Assembly: GCF_004799645.1 (NCBI RefSeq)
Contig: NZ_CP031305.1
Coordinates: 1,240,001-1,304,000 of the forward strand
Reading direction: 5' to 3'
DNA length: 64,000 bases
Source: Natronorubrum bangense
GTDB taxonomy: Archaea > Halobacteriota > Halobacteria > Halobacteriales > Natrialbaceae
Shown here: piece after piece, positions 1-13,223 of the stretch
Numbering within the stretch: the first letter of the stretch is position 1
Layout of the letters: each line of letters starts with the position of its first letter
The notes under the pieces: model-generated
The model's input: only the letters and a program-made list of their open reading frames with translations
The model's database searches: none
Told to the model about the DNA's origin: nothing
Program-made: the position numbers and the translations under genes

Positions 1-87
1 ACTTCGAGTGACGGTCACAGCACGCATGTCTGCTTTTCACACGATTGTGCACCCTCGAGACCGTCCGCTGGCCGATGAAGAAAGAAA

Positions 88-95
88 CGTTTAAC
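88..95 (+). promoter_or_regulatory. TATA-like promoter element of tRNA-Lys
   Basis: An AT-rich motif (CGTTTAACC) lies about 28-35 nt before the first base of tRNA-Lys, the usual distance for an archaeal TATA box. The assignment rests on position and base composition only. Confidence 0.5.
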
Positions 96-122
96 CACAT
101 AACCCCAAAAGTAGGATGTACA

Positions 123-176
<54 letters not shown>

Positions 177-196
<20 letters not shown>

Positions 197-492
197 CTTT
201 TGCTCCGAGCAATTACGCGAAGAGCAAAGCGGCTAGAGCGATTTGAAGTGGACGAATCGCAGTCCGTGAGCGAGCGCAGCGAGCGAACTGGAACGTTTCG
301 GCGTAGTTCACAATCGTGCCCGGCCTGCTACTCTACTGCGAACAAATACGTGTGGAGCAGTTCGCGTATCCGAAGCGATTTGAACGAGACCAGAAAGACA
401 CAGCGAAGTTGTTCCGTGATGACGGGAGCGCCTTGTGCTCTCGAACCACGAGCATTTCTGGGGGAGTTCATAATCGCGCCCGACCCGCTTTT
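177..492 (+). repeat. Three copies of the tRNA-Lys 3' end (att-like scars)
   Basis: The tRNA segment from the T loop to the gene end plus the T run (177-200) recurs imperfectly at 306-330 and 466-492. Each copy begins GTTCA, continues AATCG.GCCCG and ends .CC.GCT. Similarity continues past the tRNA: each copy is followed by a CGA.CAA-type stretch, and the first two by AGCGATTTGAA (237 and 376 regions). Integrases that enter at tRNA genes leave such 3'-end duplications, so these are best read as decayed attachment sites. No integrase gene is present between them, so any inserted element has been lost. Confidence 0.6.
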
Positions 493-845
493 ACGACGAA
501 CAACTCCGTGAGCGACAGGTGGCAACAGTTGATCCAAACCAGAAAGCCCGGATTGTCCGGCCATCCCAGCGACGGACCGCTCTAACGAGTGCTGGCTTGT
601 ATTGATGGGCTGTCTTTTCGATCCGAAATCACACACCACCTCGTCACCGCGGTTAGACTTGAGGTCGAACACGACGCTCATCAGAACCAGCCCGGACATA
701 CGCTGCTGTAACTCCCGGATCACGATCACACTGTGCGTCGAGTTCGAGCTTCATAACTGTGGGCGCAGGATATGGCGAGTGACACAGCCGAAGCTTGAAC
801 CGACCGCTCGAGCGTAGTAACACGTCTGTCGGCGTTGGAGTATCG
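493..845. other. Intergenic stretch without recognisable gene
   Basis: This stretch separates the last tRNA-Lys-like fragment from the end of the rRNA operon. Open frames on both strands have no recognisable domain or haloarchaeal start context. Apart from a weak continuation of the repeat unit near 530-550 I see nothing functional. Confidence 0.5.
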
Positions 846-851
846 TAAAAA
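846..851 (-). terminator. T-run terminator of the rRNA operon
   Basis: On the minus strand a run of six T directly follows the 3' end of tRNA-Cys. This is a typical archaeal termination signal and no gene follows it on this strand. Confidence 0.55.
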
Positions 852-927
852 AGCCAAGGGCCGGATTTGAACCGGCGGTGGGCGGCTCTGCAGGCCGCTG
901 CGTTCGGCCGGACTCTGCCACCTTGGC
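852..927 (-). tRNA. tRNA-Cys (anticodon GCA)
   Basis: On the minus strand the acceptor arm GCCAAGG pairs with CCTTGGC, followed by discriminator T, the base expected for tRNA-Cys. The anticodon stem GCGGC/GCCGC holds the loop CTGCAGA with anticodon GCA, and the T arm is CCGGTTCAAATCCGG. It is the last gene of the rRNA operon, downstream of 5S, a common haloarchaeal arrangement. I see no promoter of its own, so co-transcription with the rRNAs is likely. Confidence 0.96.
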
Positions 928-1060
928 GCACCTGATTATTGTTGTTGCGTTCGTTTAAGCATAGCGGTACGGCACGAGCGGTGTGTCATGACCACGCAAC
1001 CCATAAATACGAAAACCCCCAGCGAGCCGGAGCTGTGGCTCACTGAGGGTGAAGTATGAA

Positions 1061-1182
1061 TGGAGGCGGCGAAACGGATTTCCCAGAGGCTCGCGCACTC
1101 CAGTACTCGCCGGAACGCAGGCAGGCTTATCTTCCGTGTTCGGGATGGGTACGGGAGGAACCCCGCCGCTGTGGCCGCCGTA
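1061..1182 (-). rRNA. rrf: 5S ribosomal RNA
   Basis: The minus strand begins near 1182 with a GGCGGCC segment that pairs with GGCCGCC-like sequence at the 3' end near 1061. It contains the conserved archaeal core CCCGTACCCATCCCGAACACGG read on the minus strand around 1133-1154. The length of about 122 nt is normal. It lies between 23S and tRNA-Cys. The ends are placed to within a few bases from the terminal helix. Confidence 0.93.
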
Positions 1183-1235
1183 ACGCCGATCAACGGAATC
1201 GAACCGTCGTCAAACCGTAATCGGTGGTCTCTCTG

Positions 1236-1285
1236 ACCGAGTGTATGTGTAGTCCAGTTTGCGTCCGGACCCGTTCTCGCGTCAC
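1236..1285 (-). other. 23S processing stem, 3' arm
   Basis: This sequence just after the 23S 3' end is complementary over about 50 nt to 4260-4309 before the 23S 5' end. Shared blocks include GTGTAGTCCAG and GGACCCGTTC. Together they form the long helix that is cut by the tRNA-splicing endonuclease at a bulge-helix-bulge to release pre-23S. An endonuclease gene is encoded at 24881. Confidence 0.75.
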
Positions 1286-1309
1286 GGATCCAATGCGATG
1301 TAATATGAA

Positions 1310-4220
<2,911 letters not shown>

Positions 4221-4259
4221 GTTCATCGGATCGGCGTTGCGACAAAGTCGCAACGTATA

Positions 4260-4309
4260 GTGACCCGGGAACGGGTCCAGTGGACGCCTGGACTACACGT
4301 ACACACGGT
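4260..4309 (-). other. 23S processing stem, 5' arm
   Basis: Partner of 1236-1285. The two arms match over almost 50 positions with few mismatches or G-U pairs. It lies in the tRNA-Ala/23S spacer. Confidence 0.75.
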
Positions 4310-4450
4310 CTCATCTGCACGCCGGTAGACGGCCGGCCTGCATTGACCCTTCCCACCCACACTTACGCGGGGTGGTGCATCAGTTCAGTCGTACTCAATC
4401 ACAATCCCGTCGCCCACTTAAGGGCACGGATCTGTGACCGGTACGAGTCA

Positions 4451-4522
4451 TGGACCCACAGGGATTCGAACCCTGGGCATCCTCCTTGCAAAGGAGGCAC
4501 TCTACCACTGAGCTATGGGCCC
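4451..4522 (-). tRNA. tRNA-Ala (anticodon TGC)
   Basis: The minus strand reads GGGCCCATAGCTCAGTGGTA at the 5' end. The anticodon loop TTTGCAA carries TGC, the T arm is CAGGGTTCGAATCCCTG, and the acceptor closes with TGGGTCC plus discriminator A. It sits in the 16S-23S spacer, the standard place in haloarchaea. No intron. Confidence 0.97.
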
Positions 4523-4555
4523 ACGTCCGCCCAGACGGGCGGACAGAGATATACG

Positions 4556-4573
4556 TGTTAGCCTCGGTAGTTC
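4556..4573 (-). other. 16S processing stem, 3' arm
   Basis: TGTTAGCCTCGGTAGTTC (plus-strand view) is complementary to 6269-6286 with one mismatch. The complementarity extends outwards through a CCGATC block. These are the two arms of the helix that brackets pre-16S. Confidence 0.7.
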
Positions 4574-4647
4574 TAAGGTGCCCGATCGGCCCAGCGATGG
4601 GTCAATCGAACGTGAACCGCGTAGCGCAAAACGCTACGACTTGTGGG

Positions 4648-4664
4648 CTGGGGCGTCGCCCCAG
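4648..4664 (-). other. Spacer hairpin after 16S
   Basis: CTGGGGC-GTC-GCCCCAG forms a perfect 7-bp hairpin in the 16S/tRNA-Ala spacer, next to a second one (GTAGCG/CGCTAC, 4621-4637). They lie inside the transcribed spacer and are probably maturation structures rather than terminators, since tRNA-Ala and 23S follow. Confidence 0.45.
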
Positions 4665-4675
4665 TCCCGGTCTGT

Positions 4676-6149
<1,474 letters not shown>

Positions 6150-6268
6150 GCTATCTACTCCCAACCACTGTTGGGAGGGTTCATTTGGCGGTGAATGTTC
6201 GAATACACACTCACACATAAATGGGTCCACGTTCGGTGACCGCGATCGACGACCGATCAGGCGTCACC

Positions 6269-6286
6269 GAACTACCAAGGCTAACA
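6269..6286 (-). other. 16S processing stem, 5' arm
   Basis: Partner of 4556-4573 in the 16S leader. The matching block is GAACTACCAAGGCTAACA (plus-strand view). Confidence 0.7.
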
Positions 6287-6360
6287 TCAGATCCCATCTG
6301 TACGGCGGACCGCAGGGGTAGGATCCTCATTTCCTTCGGACCTATTCGTAGGTTGTCTGG

Positions 6361-6760
6361 GGTACATAACCCCTTCGAACTCGAGTGGTCCGAGATGACG
6401 AAACGGATTGAACGCTTCGTCGATCACATCTTCTTTGCATTCACATCCGAGTTGTCTTGTACACTTAAGGGCGTCGGATCGGACCTCGCCGGAAGCCGCA
6501 TCCGCCAAGGTGTTTTCGATCCAGCGCGATCGCCCAGCAACGTATAAAGGCAGTGAACAGTCGCGGTCGGCGAGACCGACTGCGAACTGATCTGGACTGC
6601 CCAGATACGTTAACCGTCGGAGCAATCCGACGGATCGTGTACGAGGATGGATGATGTATTTCGCCCGTGCCGGAACACGGCCGGAGGACGTGGCGATGTA
6701 CGCCACGACGTTTGCATTAGCATCGAATGGCTGGTTCATGTATAAGGCCGTCGAAAGAAC
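6361..6760 (-). promoter_or_regulatory. Five tandem rRNA promoter candidates
   Basis: Upstream of 16S on the minus strand a motif of the form (C)CGACGG/TTCGA + CTTA/TTAA + YGT recurs at about 6736-6757, 6605-6620, 6537-6555, 6458-6481 and 6361-6380. Examples are CGACGGCCTTATACATG and TCGAAGGGGTTATGTACC. Haloarchaeal rRNA operons are known to have several spaced promoters with such upstream and TATA-like boxes. The individual start points are not visible in the sequence. Confidence 0.65.
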
Positions 6761-6766
6761 TGTCAA

Positions 6767-7074
6767 TCGAAACTCGGTACCATGATAGGGAGTCCCATCA
6801 GTTACACAGCTCGATCACAGCGGCAAACACGGTAGACACTCGAGGCGTGAGTTCACGGACAGAATGTCACGCGGGCGGAGGTCGGTCGATCATCCCACCC
6901 TTGTAGACGCGGTCGGACCGAATGAGACCCGCGTGGAATGCAGTTGAGCGTGCACGTGCAAGAAAGCTTCGTGACTCGATCAGTAGGAATGCGTCGAGAG
7001 CGTGTTGGTATCGACAGCAGGAGGAACAAACGCATCGATGCCGATAAACCGCGTGCGTTGTAAGGGTAGAACGA
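6767..7074. other. Intergenic region between rRNA promoters and an ArsR-like gene
   Basis: These 300 bases separate the divergently oriented rRNA operon and the gene at 7075. A GATAAACC block (about 7042-7049) may belong to the promoter of the 7075 gene. Nothing else is recognisable. Confidence 0.4.
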
Positions 7075-7452
7075 ATGGTCCGGGACCCGATTGCTTCGGA
7101 GTCAACGCCGTCAGCAGAGGAGATCTGCTCTGCACTCGACGATCCCGACTGCCGTGAAATCATCCGGAACCTCGAGGAGCCCATGACAGCCGCTGAATTA
7201 ACGAATCAGTGTGAGATTCCACAGTCAACGCTATATCGGAAGCTGGAACTGCTAACCGAGTCGACATTGCTTGAAGAGTCGACAGAAATCCGTCAGGACG
7301 GCCACCACGCGAGCAAGTACGCAGTCGCGTTCGACGAGATCACGCTCGTGTTAGATGAAGATCGAACGCTAGCTGTCCAGATCGAGCGCCCGGCTCGGAC
7401 GGCAGACGAGCGGTTGGCCGAGCTGTGGTCGGAGGTGCGAAAGGAGACATGA
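7075..7452 (+). CDS. ArsR-like winged-helix transcriptional regulator
   Basis: This 125-residue protein is a small DNA-binding regulator. Residues about 18-75 form a winged helix: LDDPDCREIIRNLEEPMTAAEL, then a recognition-helix segment QSTLYRKLELLTE, then a wing. The C-terminal third is a beta-rich dimer region. It resembles the haloarchaeal ArsR-type proteins that sit before a small membrane protein. Its stop codon overlaps the ATG of the next gene (ATGA at 7449-7452), so the two are translationally coupled and probably work together. Ligand and target genes are unknown, and no metal-binding cysteines are present. Confidence 0.85.
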   Translation: MVRDPIASESTPSAEEICSALDDPDCREIIRNLEEPMTAAELTNQCEIPQSTLYRKLELLTESTLLEESTEIRQDGHHASKYAVAFDEITLVLDEDRTLAVQIERPARTADERLAELWSEVRKET

Positions 7453-7745
7453 GTCCACACCAGACTGGCACGGCCGAAATTGCACTCGCGCTTGCGGTTG
7501 TCAAAACACTCGTTCTCGTGGTTGGAGGCGTCATCACGTATTTTGCGTTCAAAGCATACCGGCGGACACGCCAACAGGCGCTTGGCTATCTTACGATCGG
7601 GTTCGGACTCGTAACACTCGGACTCGTGCTTGCCGGACTACTGTATGAGCTGCTCGGTGTCGGACTCGCGATGGGTGTTTTACTCGAGAGTCTGCTCGTG
7701 CTGGCTGGCTTTCTCGTGATTGCGTACTCGCTGTACGTCCAGTAA
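7449..7745 (+). CDS. Small membrane protein (DUF7521-like)
   Basis: A 98-residue, very hydrophobic protein with three predicted membrane helices at about 10-33, 43-65 and 72-95. There is a basic loop (KAYRRTRQQ) between helices 1 and 2. The ATG at 7449 is preferred over the upstream in-frame start at 7425 because it overlaps the stop of the regulator gene and is preceded by AAGGAG. The regulator plus DUF7521-type pair is common in haloarchaea. I infer that the regulator controls, or is controlled through, this membrane protein; the function is unknown. Confidence 0.8.
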   Translation: MSPHQTGTAEIALALAVVKTLVLVVGGVITYFAFKAYRRTRQQALGYLTIGFGLVTLGLVLAGLLYELLGVGLAMGVLLESLLVLAGFLVIAYSLYVQ

Positions 7746-7893
7746 GTGTCGAAATTGGGACGGGACTGCCCGTGATCGCTCAACAGCTTGACTTGCGTTG
7801 TTGCTTGAGTATTAGCTCGCGGTGGAGAAAGCTCTCAATCATGATGTGGTGGGTCGGAGAGCGGCGAATCGAATCAGTTTCGGGTCGAAGCTG

Positions 7894-7917
7894 GTCCGAA
7901 CTCTCTCGAGTTCGGAC
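7894..7917. terminator. Palindrome between convergent genes
   Basis: GTCCGAACTC and GAGTTCGGAC form a perfect 10-bp stem with a TCTC loop. It lies between the convergent genes ending at 7745 and 7978, so it could end or stabilise either transcript. No strong T run follows. Confidence 0.4.
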
Positions 7918-7977
7918 AGCGAATGCGAGACGAGTGTCGCTTCGATGCGGGGACGACTCCGGAAGTGGACTGGAGAG

Positions 7978-9414
7978 TCAGCGATTCAGCGTGTGAATCG
8001 CGTGGCCGAGCGCGTTCTCGGCGGCTTCCATCACCGATTCAGAGAGTGTCGGGTGGGCGTGGACTGTCGAGGCGACGTCCTCGAGGGTCGCACCCAACTC
8101 GACTGCCAGACCGAGTTCGGCGATGAGTTCGGAGGCTTCGGGGCCGACGATCGAGGCGCCGAGGACGTAGCCGTCGGACTCCTCGGCGACGATTTTGACG
8201 AACCCGTCGGTGTCGCCAGTCGTCAGCGCCCGGCCGCTGGCACGGAACGGGAACGTGCCGACGACAGTCTCGAAGCCGTCATCTTCGGCTGCTGATTCGG
8301 TCATCCCGACGGTCGCGATTTCGGGGTCAGTGAAGACGACTGCGGGCATCGCCTGATGGTCGATCGCCGACGGCTCGCCGGCGATGACCTCGGCGGCGAC
8401 TTTCCCCTCCATGCTGCCTTTGTGGGCGAGCATCGGCTCACCTGCCACGTCGCCGGCAGCGAAGATGTGCTCGGCAGACGTCCGCCCGCGCGAGTCGGTT
8501 TCGATAATGCCACGATCATCCGTCTCGATGCCGGCCTCCTCGAGGGCGAGCGTGTCCGAAACGGGCTGGCGACCGACGGCGACGAGGACTTTCTCGGCGT
8601 CGAGTTCGAGTCGGTCATCGTCACTATCGTCGGCCGCTGGGTTGGCGATGACCTGTATGCCGTCGTCGCGATCGTGCCACTCCGAGGCGGTGTAGCCGAA
8701 CTCGAACTCGATGCCGAGGTCGTTCGCTCGCTGTTTGACGGGACGTCTCAGATCGTCGTCGTAGCCCGGCAGGATCGAGTCGAGCATCTCGATGACAGTC
8801 ACGTCAGTTCCCAGCTTGGCGAACACACCCGCCAGTTCCATCCCGATGTAGCCTGCGCCGACGATGACCATCGAGTCGGGGACAGAGTCGAGCGCGAGCG
8901 CCTGTTTCGAGTTCAGTACTGGCTCGTCGCCGTACTCGAAGTTCGGGATCTCGATGGGGCGCGAGCCGGTTGCGACGATGGCATTTTCGAACTCGAGAGT
9001 CTCTGAGCCCTGTCCCTCGCCGCTGTGAGAGACGCGGACGGTGTGTTCGTCGACGAACGTGGCCGTGCCCTCAAGCAGGGTGACTTGGTTCGCTTTACAG
9101 AGTTTCTCGACGCCGCTTGTGAGCTGGTCGACGACGCCGTCTTTCCACTCGACCATCCCTGCGAGGTCGATCGCTGGATCGGCGTGAATGCCCATCGCCT
9201 CGGCGTTGCCGGCCTCATGGGCGATATCGGTCGCCGTGATCAGCGCTTTCGAGGGGATACAGCCGTAGTTCAGGCAGGTACCGCCGTAGGCGTCTTTTTC
9301 GACGAGTGTGACGTCCAGCTCGAGCTGGCCGGCGCGGATCGCGGCCACGTAGCCGGCCGGTCCGGCTCCGATGATCAAAAGGTCCGTCCCGGTGGTGACG
9401 TCTCCGACGACCAT
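7978..9414 (-). CDS. lpdA: Dihydrolipoyl dehydrogenase (E3)
   Basis: The E3 flavoenzyme of 2-oxoacid dehydrogenase complexes reoxidises the dihydrolipoyl groups of E2 and reduces NAD. The 478 residues show an FAD-binding GAGPAG motif at 16-21 and the redox disulphide GGTCLNYGC with cysteines 47 and 52. An NAD-binding GAGYIG motif lies near residue 190, and the C-terminal dimer domain carries the catalytic HAHPTLSE motif. It is the last gene of the E1alpha-E1beta-E2-E3 operon, 57 nt after E2. Length and motifs are complete. Confidence 0.96.
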   Translation of the reverse strand: MVVGDVTTGTDLLIIGAGPAGYVAAIRAGQLELDVTLVEKDAYGGTCLNYGCIPSKALITATDIAHEAGNAEAMGIHADPAIDLAGMVEWKDGVVDQLTSGVEKLCKANQVTLLEGTATFVDEHTVRVSHSGEGQGSETLEFENAIVATGSRPIEIPNFEYGDEPVLNSKQALALDSVPDSMVIVGAGYIGMELAGVFAKLGTDVTVIEMLDSILPGYDDDLRRPVKQRANDLGIEFEFGYTASEWHDRDDGIQVIANPAADDSDDDRLELDAEKVLVAVGRQPVSDTLALEEAGIETDDRGIIETDSRGRTSAEHIFAAGDVAGEPMLAHKGSMEGKVAAEVIAGEPSAIDHQAMPAVVFTDPEIATVGMTESAAEDDGFETVVGTFPFRASGRALTTGDTDGFVKIVAEESDGYVLGASIVGPEASELIAELGLAVELGATLEDVASTVHAHPTLSESVMEAAENALGHAIHTLNR

Positions 9415-9471
9415 CAGTGCAGCTCCTCCGTGTTCGATGAGTTCGCGTTCATGGTGTGTGTTTGGCTACGC

Positions 9472-11094
9472 TCACTCGAGCAATAGTAGGCTGGGGTTCT
9501 CGAGGTACTCCATAACTGTGTTCGTAAACTGGGCGCCGACCGCGCCGTCGATCAGTCGGTGGTCGAACGACAGCGACAGCGTCAGGACGGATCGGGGTTC
9601 GATCGACTCCGCTCCCTCGTCGTCGGTCACCACGCGCGGTTTGCGCTTGATCTCGCCGATCGCCAAAATGCCGGCTTCGGGGTAGTTGATGACCGGCGTG
9701 GCGTACTCGCCGCCGATGCCGCCGACGTTGGTGATTGTAAACGTCGATCCCTGGAGTTCGTCGGGGCTGATCGTCCGCTCGCGGGCTTTCTGGACGAGTT
9801 CGTTCATCTCCGAAGAGAGCTGTAACAGCCCCTTCTCATCGGCGTCCTCGAGGACGGGCACCATCAGGCCGACGTCGGTCGCGGTGGCGACGCCGATATT
9901 GTAGTAATCGCGGTAGACGATTTCCTCGGCGTCTTCGTCGATGACCGCGTTCATCTCGGGATGCTCCTGGAGCGCCGCGACGACGGCTTTCATAATAAAC
10001 GGCATGTACGTCAGTCGAATGCCTTGCTCCTCAGCGCGCGCTTTGAGTTCTTCGCGGGTTGCGACGAGTGCGGTCACGTCCACCTCGTCGTGGTGGGTGA
10101 CGTGGGGTGCGCTGTATTTCGACTCGACCATCGCATCGGCAATCGTCTTACGGACGCCCCGGAACGGTTCGCGACGCTCGCGTTTGCCGGGAGCGAACTC
10201 GGCTTCGCTCGTTCCGACCGGGTCGCCCGCCGCTATGGCCTCCCTGTCGGCTTCCTGTGCCTGTCGCTGGGCGTCGGCGTACTCCCGGACCGCTTCAGGG
10301 GTAACGAACGCCTCGCCGTCGCGCTCCTCGGTCGCGGGGACGGCGTCGATGTCGACACCTTCCTCCTGTGCGATTCGACGGGTTGCCGGCGCGGCGAGAG
10401 TCGTCTCGCGGTCAGCAGAGTCGGTCCCTGCTTGCGGTTCGGTCGTCGTCTCGACCGGGCTGGTGGACTCGGCCGGTTGTCCCGACCCGCCGGCAGCCGC
10501 GGCGTCCGCAGCGCTCGAGTCCCCGGTTGGCGTTGGTTCCGCTACCGGCGCCTGTTCGTCCCTGGCGGGACCACCGCGGGCGGCGGCCCGAACGTCGGCT
10601 GCGGTGAGTCGGCCGCCCGGCCCGCTACTCTCTATACTCGAGAGATCGAGTCCCTCCTCGCGTGCCATGCGTCGCACGCGCGGGGGCGCGAAGACTCGGT
10701 CATCGAGTGTCTCGATTTCGTCGCCCTCGGTTCCGGTCGCATCGGGGCTGCCAGCGCCAGCGGTCTCCTCGGTGGCTTCACTGGCAGTGTCGTCGCTGGC
10801 GTCGGAGTCGCTCGCGGTTTCACCGCTCGGCGACTCCGAGGCGTGTGGCGCCTCGCCGTCGACGTTGAACGAGATGATGACCGTTCCAACGGGAACGACC
10901 GCGCCTTCTTCGACGTGCAACTCGCGGACGGTACCGTTGACCGGCGAGGGGATCTCGACGAGGGCCTTGTCGGTTTCGACCTCTGCAACTGGCTGGTCCT
11001 CCGAGACCGCATCGCCCTGCTCGACCAGCCACGAAACTAGTTCACCCTCTGCGACCCCTTCACCGACGTCGGGGAGTTCGAACTCTCTGACCAT
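9472..11094 (-). CDS. 2-oxoacid dehydrogenase complex E2 (dihydrolipoyl acyltransferase)
   Basis: E2 is the core of the complex and moves the acyl group from E1 to CoA on a swinging lipoyl arm. The 540 residues contain an N-terminal lipoyl domain (1-80, lipoyl-lysine K43 in ETDKA) and acidic linkers. Two peripheral-subunit-binding-like segments follow (about 134-172 and 232-275, both of the form APxxRRxAxEEGxD). A C-terminal acyltransferase domain ends with the active-site motif DHRLIDG. The ATG at 11094 gives the standard MVREFELPDVGEG start, one base after the stop of E1beta; a longer upstream frame is an extension into that gene. The second binding segment is unusual. Confidence 0.95.
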   Translation of the reverse strand: MVREFELPDVGEGVAEGELVSWLVEQGDAVSEDQPVAEVETDKALVEIPSPVNGTVRELHVEEGAVVPVGTVIISFNVDGEAPHASESPSGETASDSDASDDTASEATEETAGAGSPDATGTEGDEIETLDDRVFAPPRVRRMAREEGLDLSSIESSGPGGRLTAADVRAAARGGPARDEQAPVAEPTPTGDSSAADAAAAGGSGQPAESTSPVETTTEPQAGTDSADRETTLAAPATRRIAQEEGVDIDAVPATEERDGEAFVTPEAVREYADAQRQAQEADREAIAAGDPVGTSEAEFAPGKRERREPFRGVRKTIADAMVESKYSAPHVTHHDEVDVTALVATREELKARAEEQGIRLTYMPFIMKAVVAALQEHPEMNAVIDEDAEEIVYRDYYNIGVATATDVGLMVPVLEDADEKGLLQLSSEMNELVQKARERTISPDELQGSTFTITNVGGIGGEYATPVINYPEAGILAIGEIKRKPRVVTDDEGAESIEPRSVLTLSLSFDHRLIDGAVGAQFTNTVMEYLENPSLLLLE

Positions 11095-11095
11095 G

Positions 11096-12094
11096 TTAGA
11101 ACTCCATCGCGTCTCGAATGCCGTCTTCGATTCGAGCCGGTTCCGGCAGGTAGTAGTCCTCGAGTGCATACAGCGGGAACGGCGTGTCAAAGCCCGTGAT
11201 GCGCTCGATTGGCGCTTCCTGGTACAACAGCGCCTCCTCCTGTAAGGTCGCGGCGATCTCCGCTCCGAGCCCGCCTGTTTTCGGGGCCTCATGGACGACC
11301 GCGGCCCGTCCCGTCTTTTTGAACGACTCGACGATCGTTGCCTCATCGAGCGGTGACAGCGTCCGCAGGTCGATCACCTCGACGTCGATCGTTCCCTCGA
11401 GGGTGTCTGCAGCCTCGATCGTCGGTCGGGTCATCGCACCCCAGGTGTAGACCGAGATATCGCTTCCCTCGCGGCGGACGGCCGCCTCGCCGAGTGGCAC
11501 CTCATAAGTGTCGCTGGGGACCGCTTCGCGGAACGCCCGGTAGATGAGTTTCGGCTCGAGGAAGACTACTGGATCCGGTGAACGGATCGCACTCGCTAAC
11601 AGCCCCTTGGCATCGTGGGGTGTCGAGGGGATGACGACCTTGAGTCCGGGCTGGTGGACGAACATCGCCTCTGTCGACTCGGAGTGGTGTTCGGGGGCGC
11701 GGATGCCACCGCCGTAGGGTGCCCGGATGACCATCGGACATGTATACCGTCCGCGCGAGCGCGATCGCAGGCGCGCGGCGTGAGAGACGATCTGATCGAA
11801 CGCGGGGTAGATGAACCCCAGAAACTGGATCTCCGGCACCGGCCGCATCCCGTAGGCGGCCATCCCGATCGCCGTCCCGATAATACCGGATTCGGCCAGC
11901 GGGGTGTCGATGACTCGGTTCTCGCCGAACTCGTCGTACAGGCCTTCCGTCGCGCGGAAGACGCCGCCGTTTTTCCCGACGTCTTCGCCCATGACGATGA
12001 CGTCGTCGTCGCGTTCCATCTCCGTCTGTAATCCGTCTCGTACCGCCTGTACGAGCGTGAGGTTCTCCGATCGTGCGTCTGATTCTGCAGTCAT
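11096..12094 (-). CDS. 2-oxoacid dehydrogenase E1 beta subunit
   Basis: This 332-residue subunit forms the thiamin-diphosphate site together with E1alpha and completes oxidative decarboxylation of a 2-oxoacid. The sequence is full length, with the family blocks GEDVGKNGGVFRATEGL (pyrimidine-binding side), TPLAESGIIGTAIG and YGGGIRAPEHHSES, and a transketolase C-terminal domain starting around residue 205. It lies one base from both its neighbours, so the genes form a tight operon. The substrate (pyruvate or branched-chain 2-oxoacid) cannot be read from the sequence. Confidence 0.95.
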   Translation of the reverse strand: MTAESDARSENLTLVQAVRDGLQTEMERDDDVIVMGEDVGKNGGVFRATEGLYDEFGENRVIDTPLAESGIIGTAIGMAAYGMRPVPEIQFLGFIYPAFDQIVSHAARLRSRSRGRYTCPMVIRAPYGGGIRAPEHHSESTEAMFVHQPGLKVVIPSTPHDAKGLLASAIRSPDPVVFLEPKLIYRAFREAVPSDTYEVPLGEAAVRREGSDISVYTWGAMTRPTIEAADTLEGTIDVEVIDLRTLSPLDEATIVESFKKTGRAAVVHEAPKTGGLGAEIAATLQEEALLYQEAPIERITGFDTPFPLYALEDYYLPEPARIEDGIRDAMEF

Positions 12095-12095
12095 A

Positions 12096-13202
12096 TTATT
12101 CTAGAAGTTCGTCGTCGCCGTGGCGTTCGCGAAGCGATTCGAAGTACTCGAGTTGTCGCTGCAGGCGTCGAGGCATTCCTTCGTACACCTGCGCGAAGAT
12201 TTCTTCTGGGTCGGGCCGTTCGTACGACTCCGCGGCATCGATTGCGTCGGCCACGTCCGCCGTGATTCGGGATTCAATCGCGTCGACGCGTTCGTCGTCG
12301 AGGATCCCCTCGTTTCGAAGATACATCTCGAGGCGCGGAATCGGGTCCTTGTCACGCCAACGCTCGACTTCGTCGTCGTCCCGGTAGACGGAGGGGTCGT
12401 CTGCTGTCGTGTGCGCCCCGAAGCGGTACTGCACCGCCTCGATCATCGTCGGACGGAGTTCGTCATTATCCGGGTTCTTCGCCTTCTCGACGGCGTCGTG
12501 GGTGACCTTGTACACTGCGAGCGGGTCCATCCCATCGACCTGCACCCCTTCGAAGCCGTAGGCTTCGGCCTTCTGGGCCAGCGTGGCGCTTGCCGTCTGG
12601 CGCTCTCGTGGGACTGAAATCGCCCACTGGTTGTTGTTACAGAAGAAGACGTTCGGCGTGTCGAAGACGCCAGCGAAGTTGAGCCCTTCGTGGAAGTCGC
12701 CTTCGGAGGTCGCCCCGTCGCCGAAATAACAGATGAACGCGTTCGCTTCGCCTTTGAGTTGCGACGCCCAGGCGGCCCCCGTCGCGTGGGGGATCTGGGT
12801 CGCGATGGGGACCGCGACGGTGAAGATGTTTGCGTCCTCGGGGATGAAGTTGCCCTGTTCGTGGCCCATCCAGTAGAGCAAGGTTCGCTCGAGAGAGAGC
12901 CCACGAACCAGCCCGACGCCGTGTTCGCGATAGCTGGGGAACACCCAGTCGTCGTCATCGAGGGCGTGAGCACTGCCGATCTGGGCGGCCTCCTGACCCG
13001 ATAGCGGGGGATATGTTCCCATCCGGCCCTGTCGCTGGAGGCTCACTGCTCGTTCGTCGAAATGGCGAACCAACCGCATCTGCTCGTAGATTTCGACGAG
13101 TTCCGCCTCGGAGAGGTCGGGCACCTCGGCGTCCTCGAGAACCTGCCCGGAGTCGTCGAGTATCTGTACTCGCTCGCGGGGATCGCGCTGTATCGTGCTC
13201 AC
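12096..13202 (-). CDS. 2-oxoacid dehydrogenase E1 alpha subunit
   Basis: The 368-residue thiamin-diphosphate-binding subunit starts the oxidative decarboxylation of a 2-oxoacid. The TPP motif is clear: [13 protein letters not shown] followed by NNNQWAIS. The regulatory-loop region [16 protein letters not shown] is present. I chose the GTG at 13202 (giving [15 protein letters not shown]) because a TATA-like CCTAAAC lies 22-28 nt upstream, fitting a leaderless start; an ATG at 13262 would put that box inside the gene. It is the first gene of the operon. Haloarchaea use ferredoxin-dependent enzymes for pyruvate and 2-oxoglutarate, so the physiological substrate here is uncertain. Confidence 0.93.
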   Translation of the reverse strand: MSTIQRDPRERVQILDDSGQVLEDAEVPDLSEAELVEIYEQMRLVRHFDERAVSLQRQGRMGTYPPLSGQEAAQIGSAHALDDDDWVFPSYREHGVGLVRGLSLERTLLYWMGHEQGNFIPEDANIFTVAVPIATQIPHATGAAWASQLKGEANAFICYFGDGATSEGDFHEGLNFAGVFDTPNVFFCNNNQWAISVPRERQTASATLAQKAEAYGFEGVQVDGMDPLAVYKVTHDAVEKAKNPDNDELRPTMIEAVQYRFGAHTTADDPSVYRDDDEVERWRDKDPIPRLEMYLRNEGILDDERVDAIESRITADVADAIDAAESYERPDPEEIFAQVYEGMPRRLQRQLEYFESLRERHGDDELLE

Positions 13203-13223
13203 GGGGAGTCCCACCTGTCCATA

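Noticed and set aside
9941-11245. Long plus-strand frames opposite the dehydrogenase operon
   Set aside because: High-GC antisense shadows of the E2 and E1beta genes; Ser/Arg-rich with no domain.
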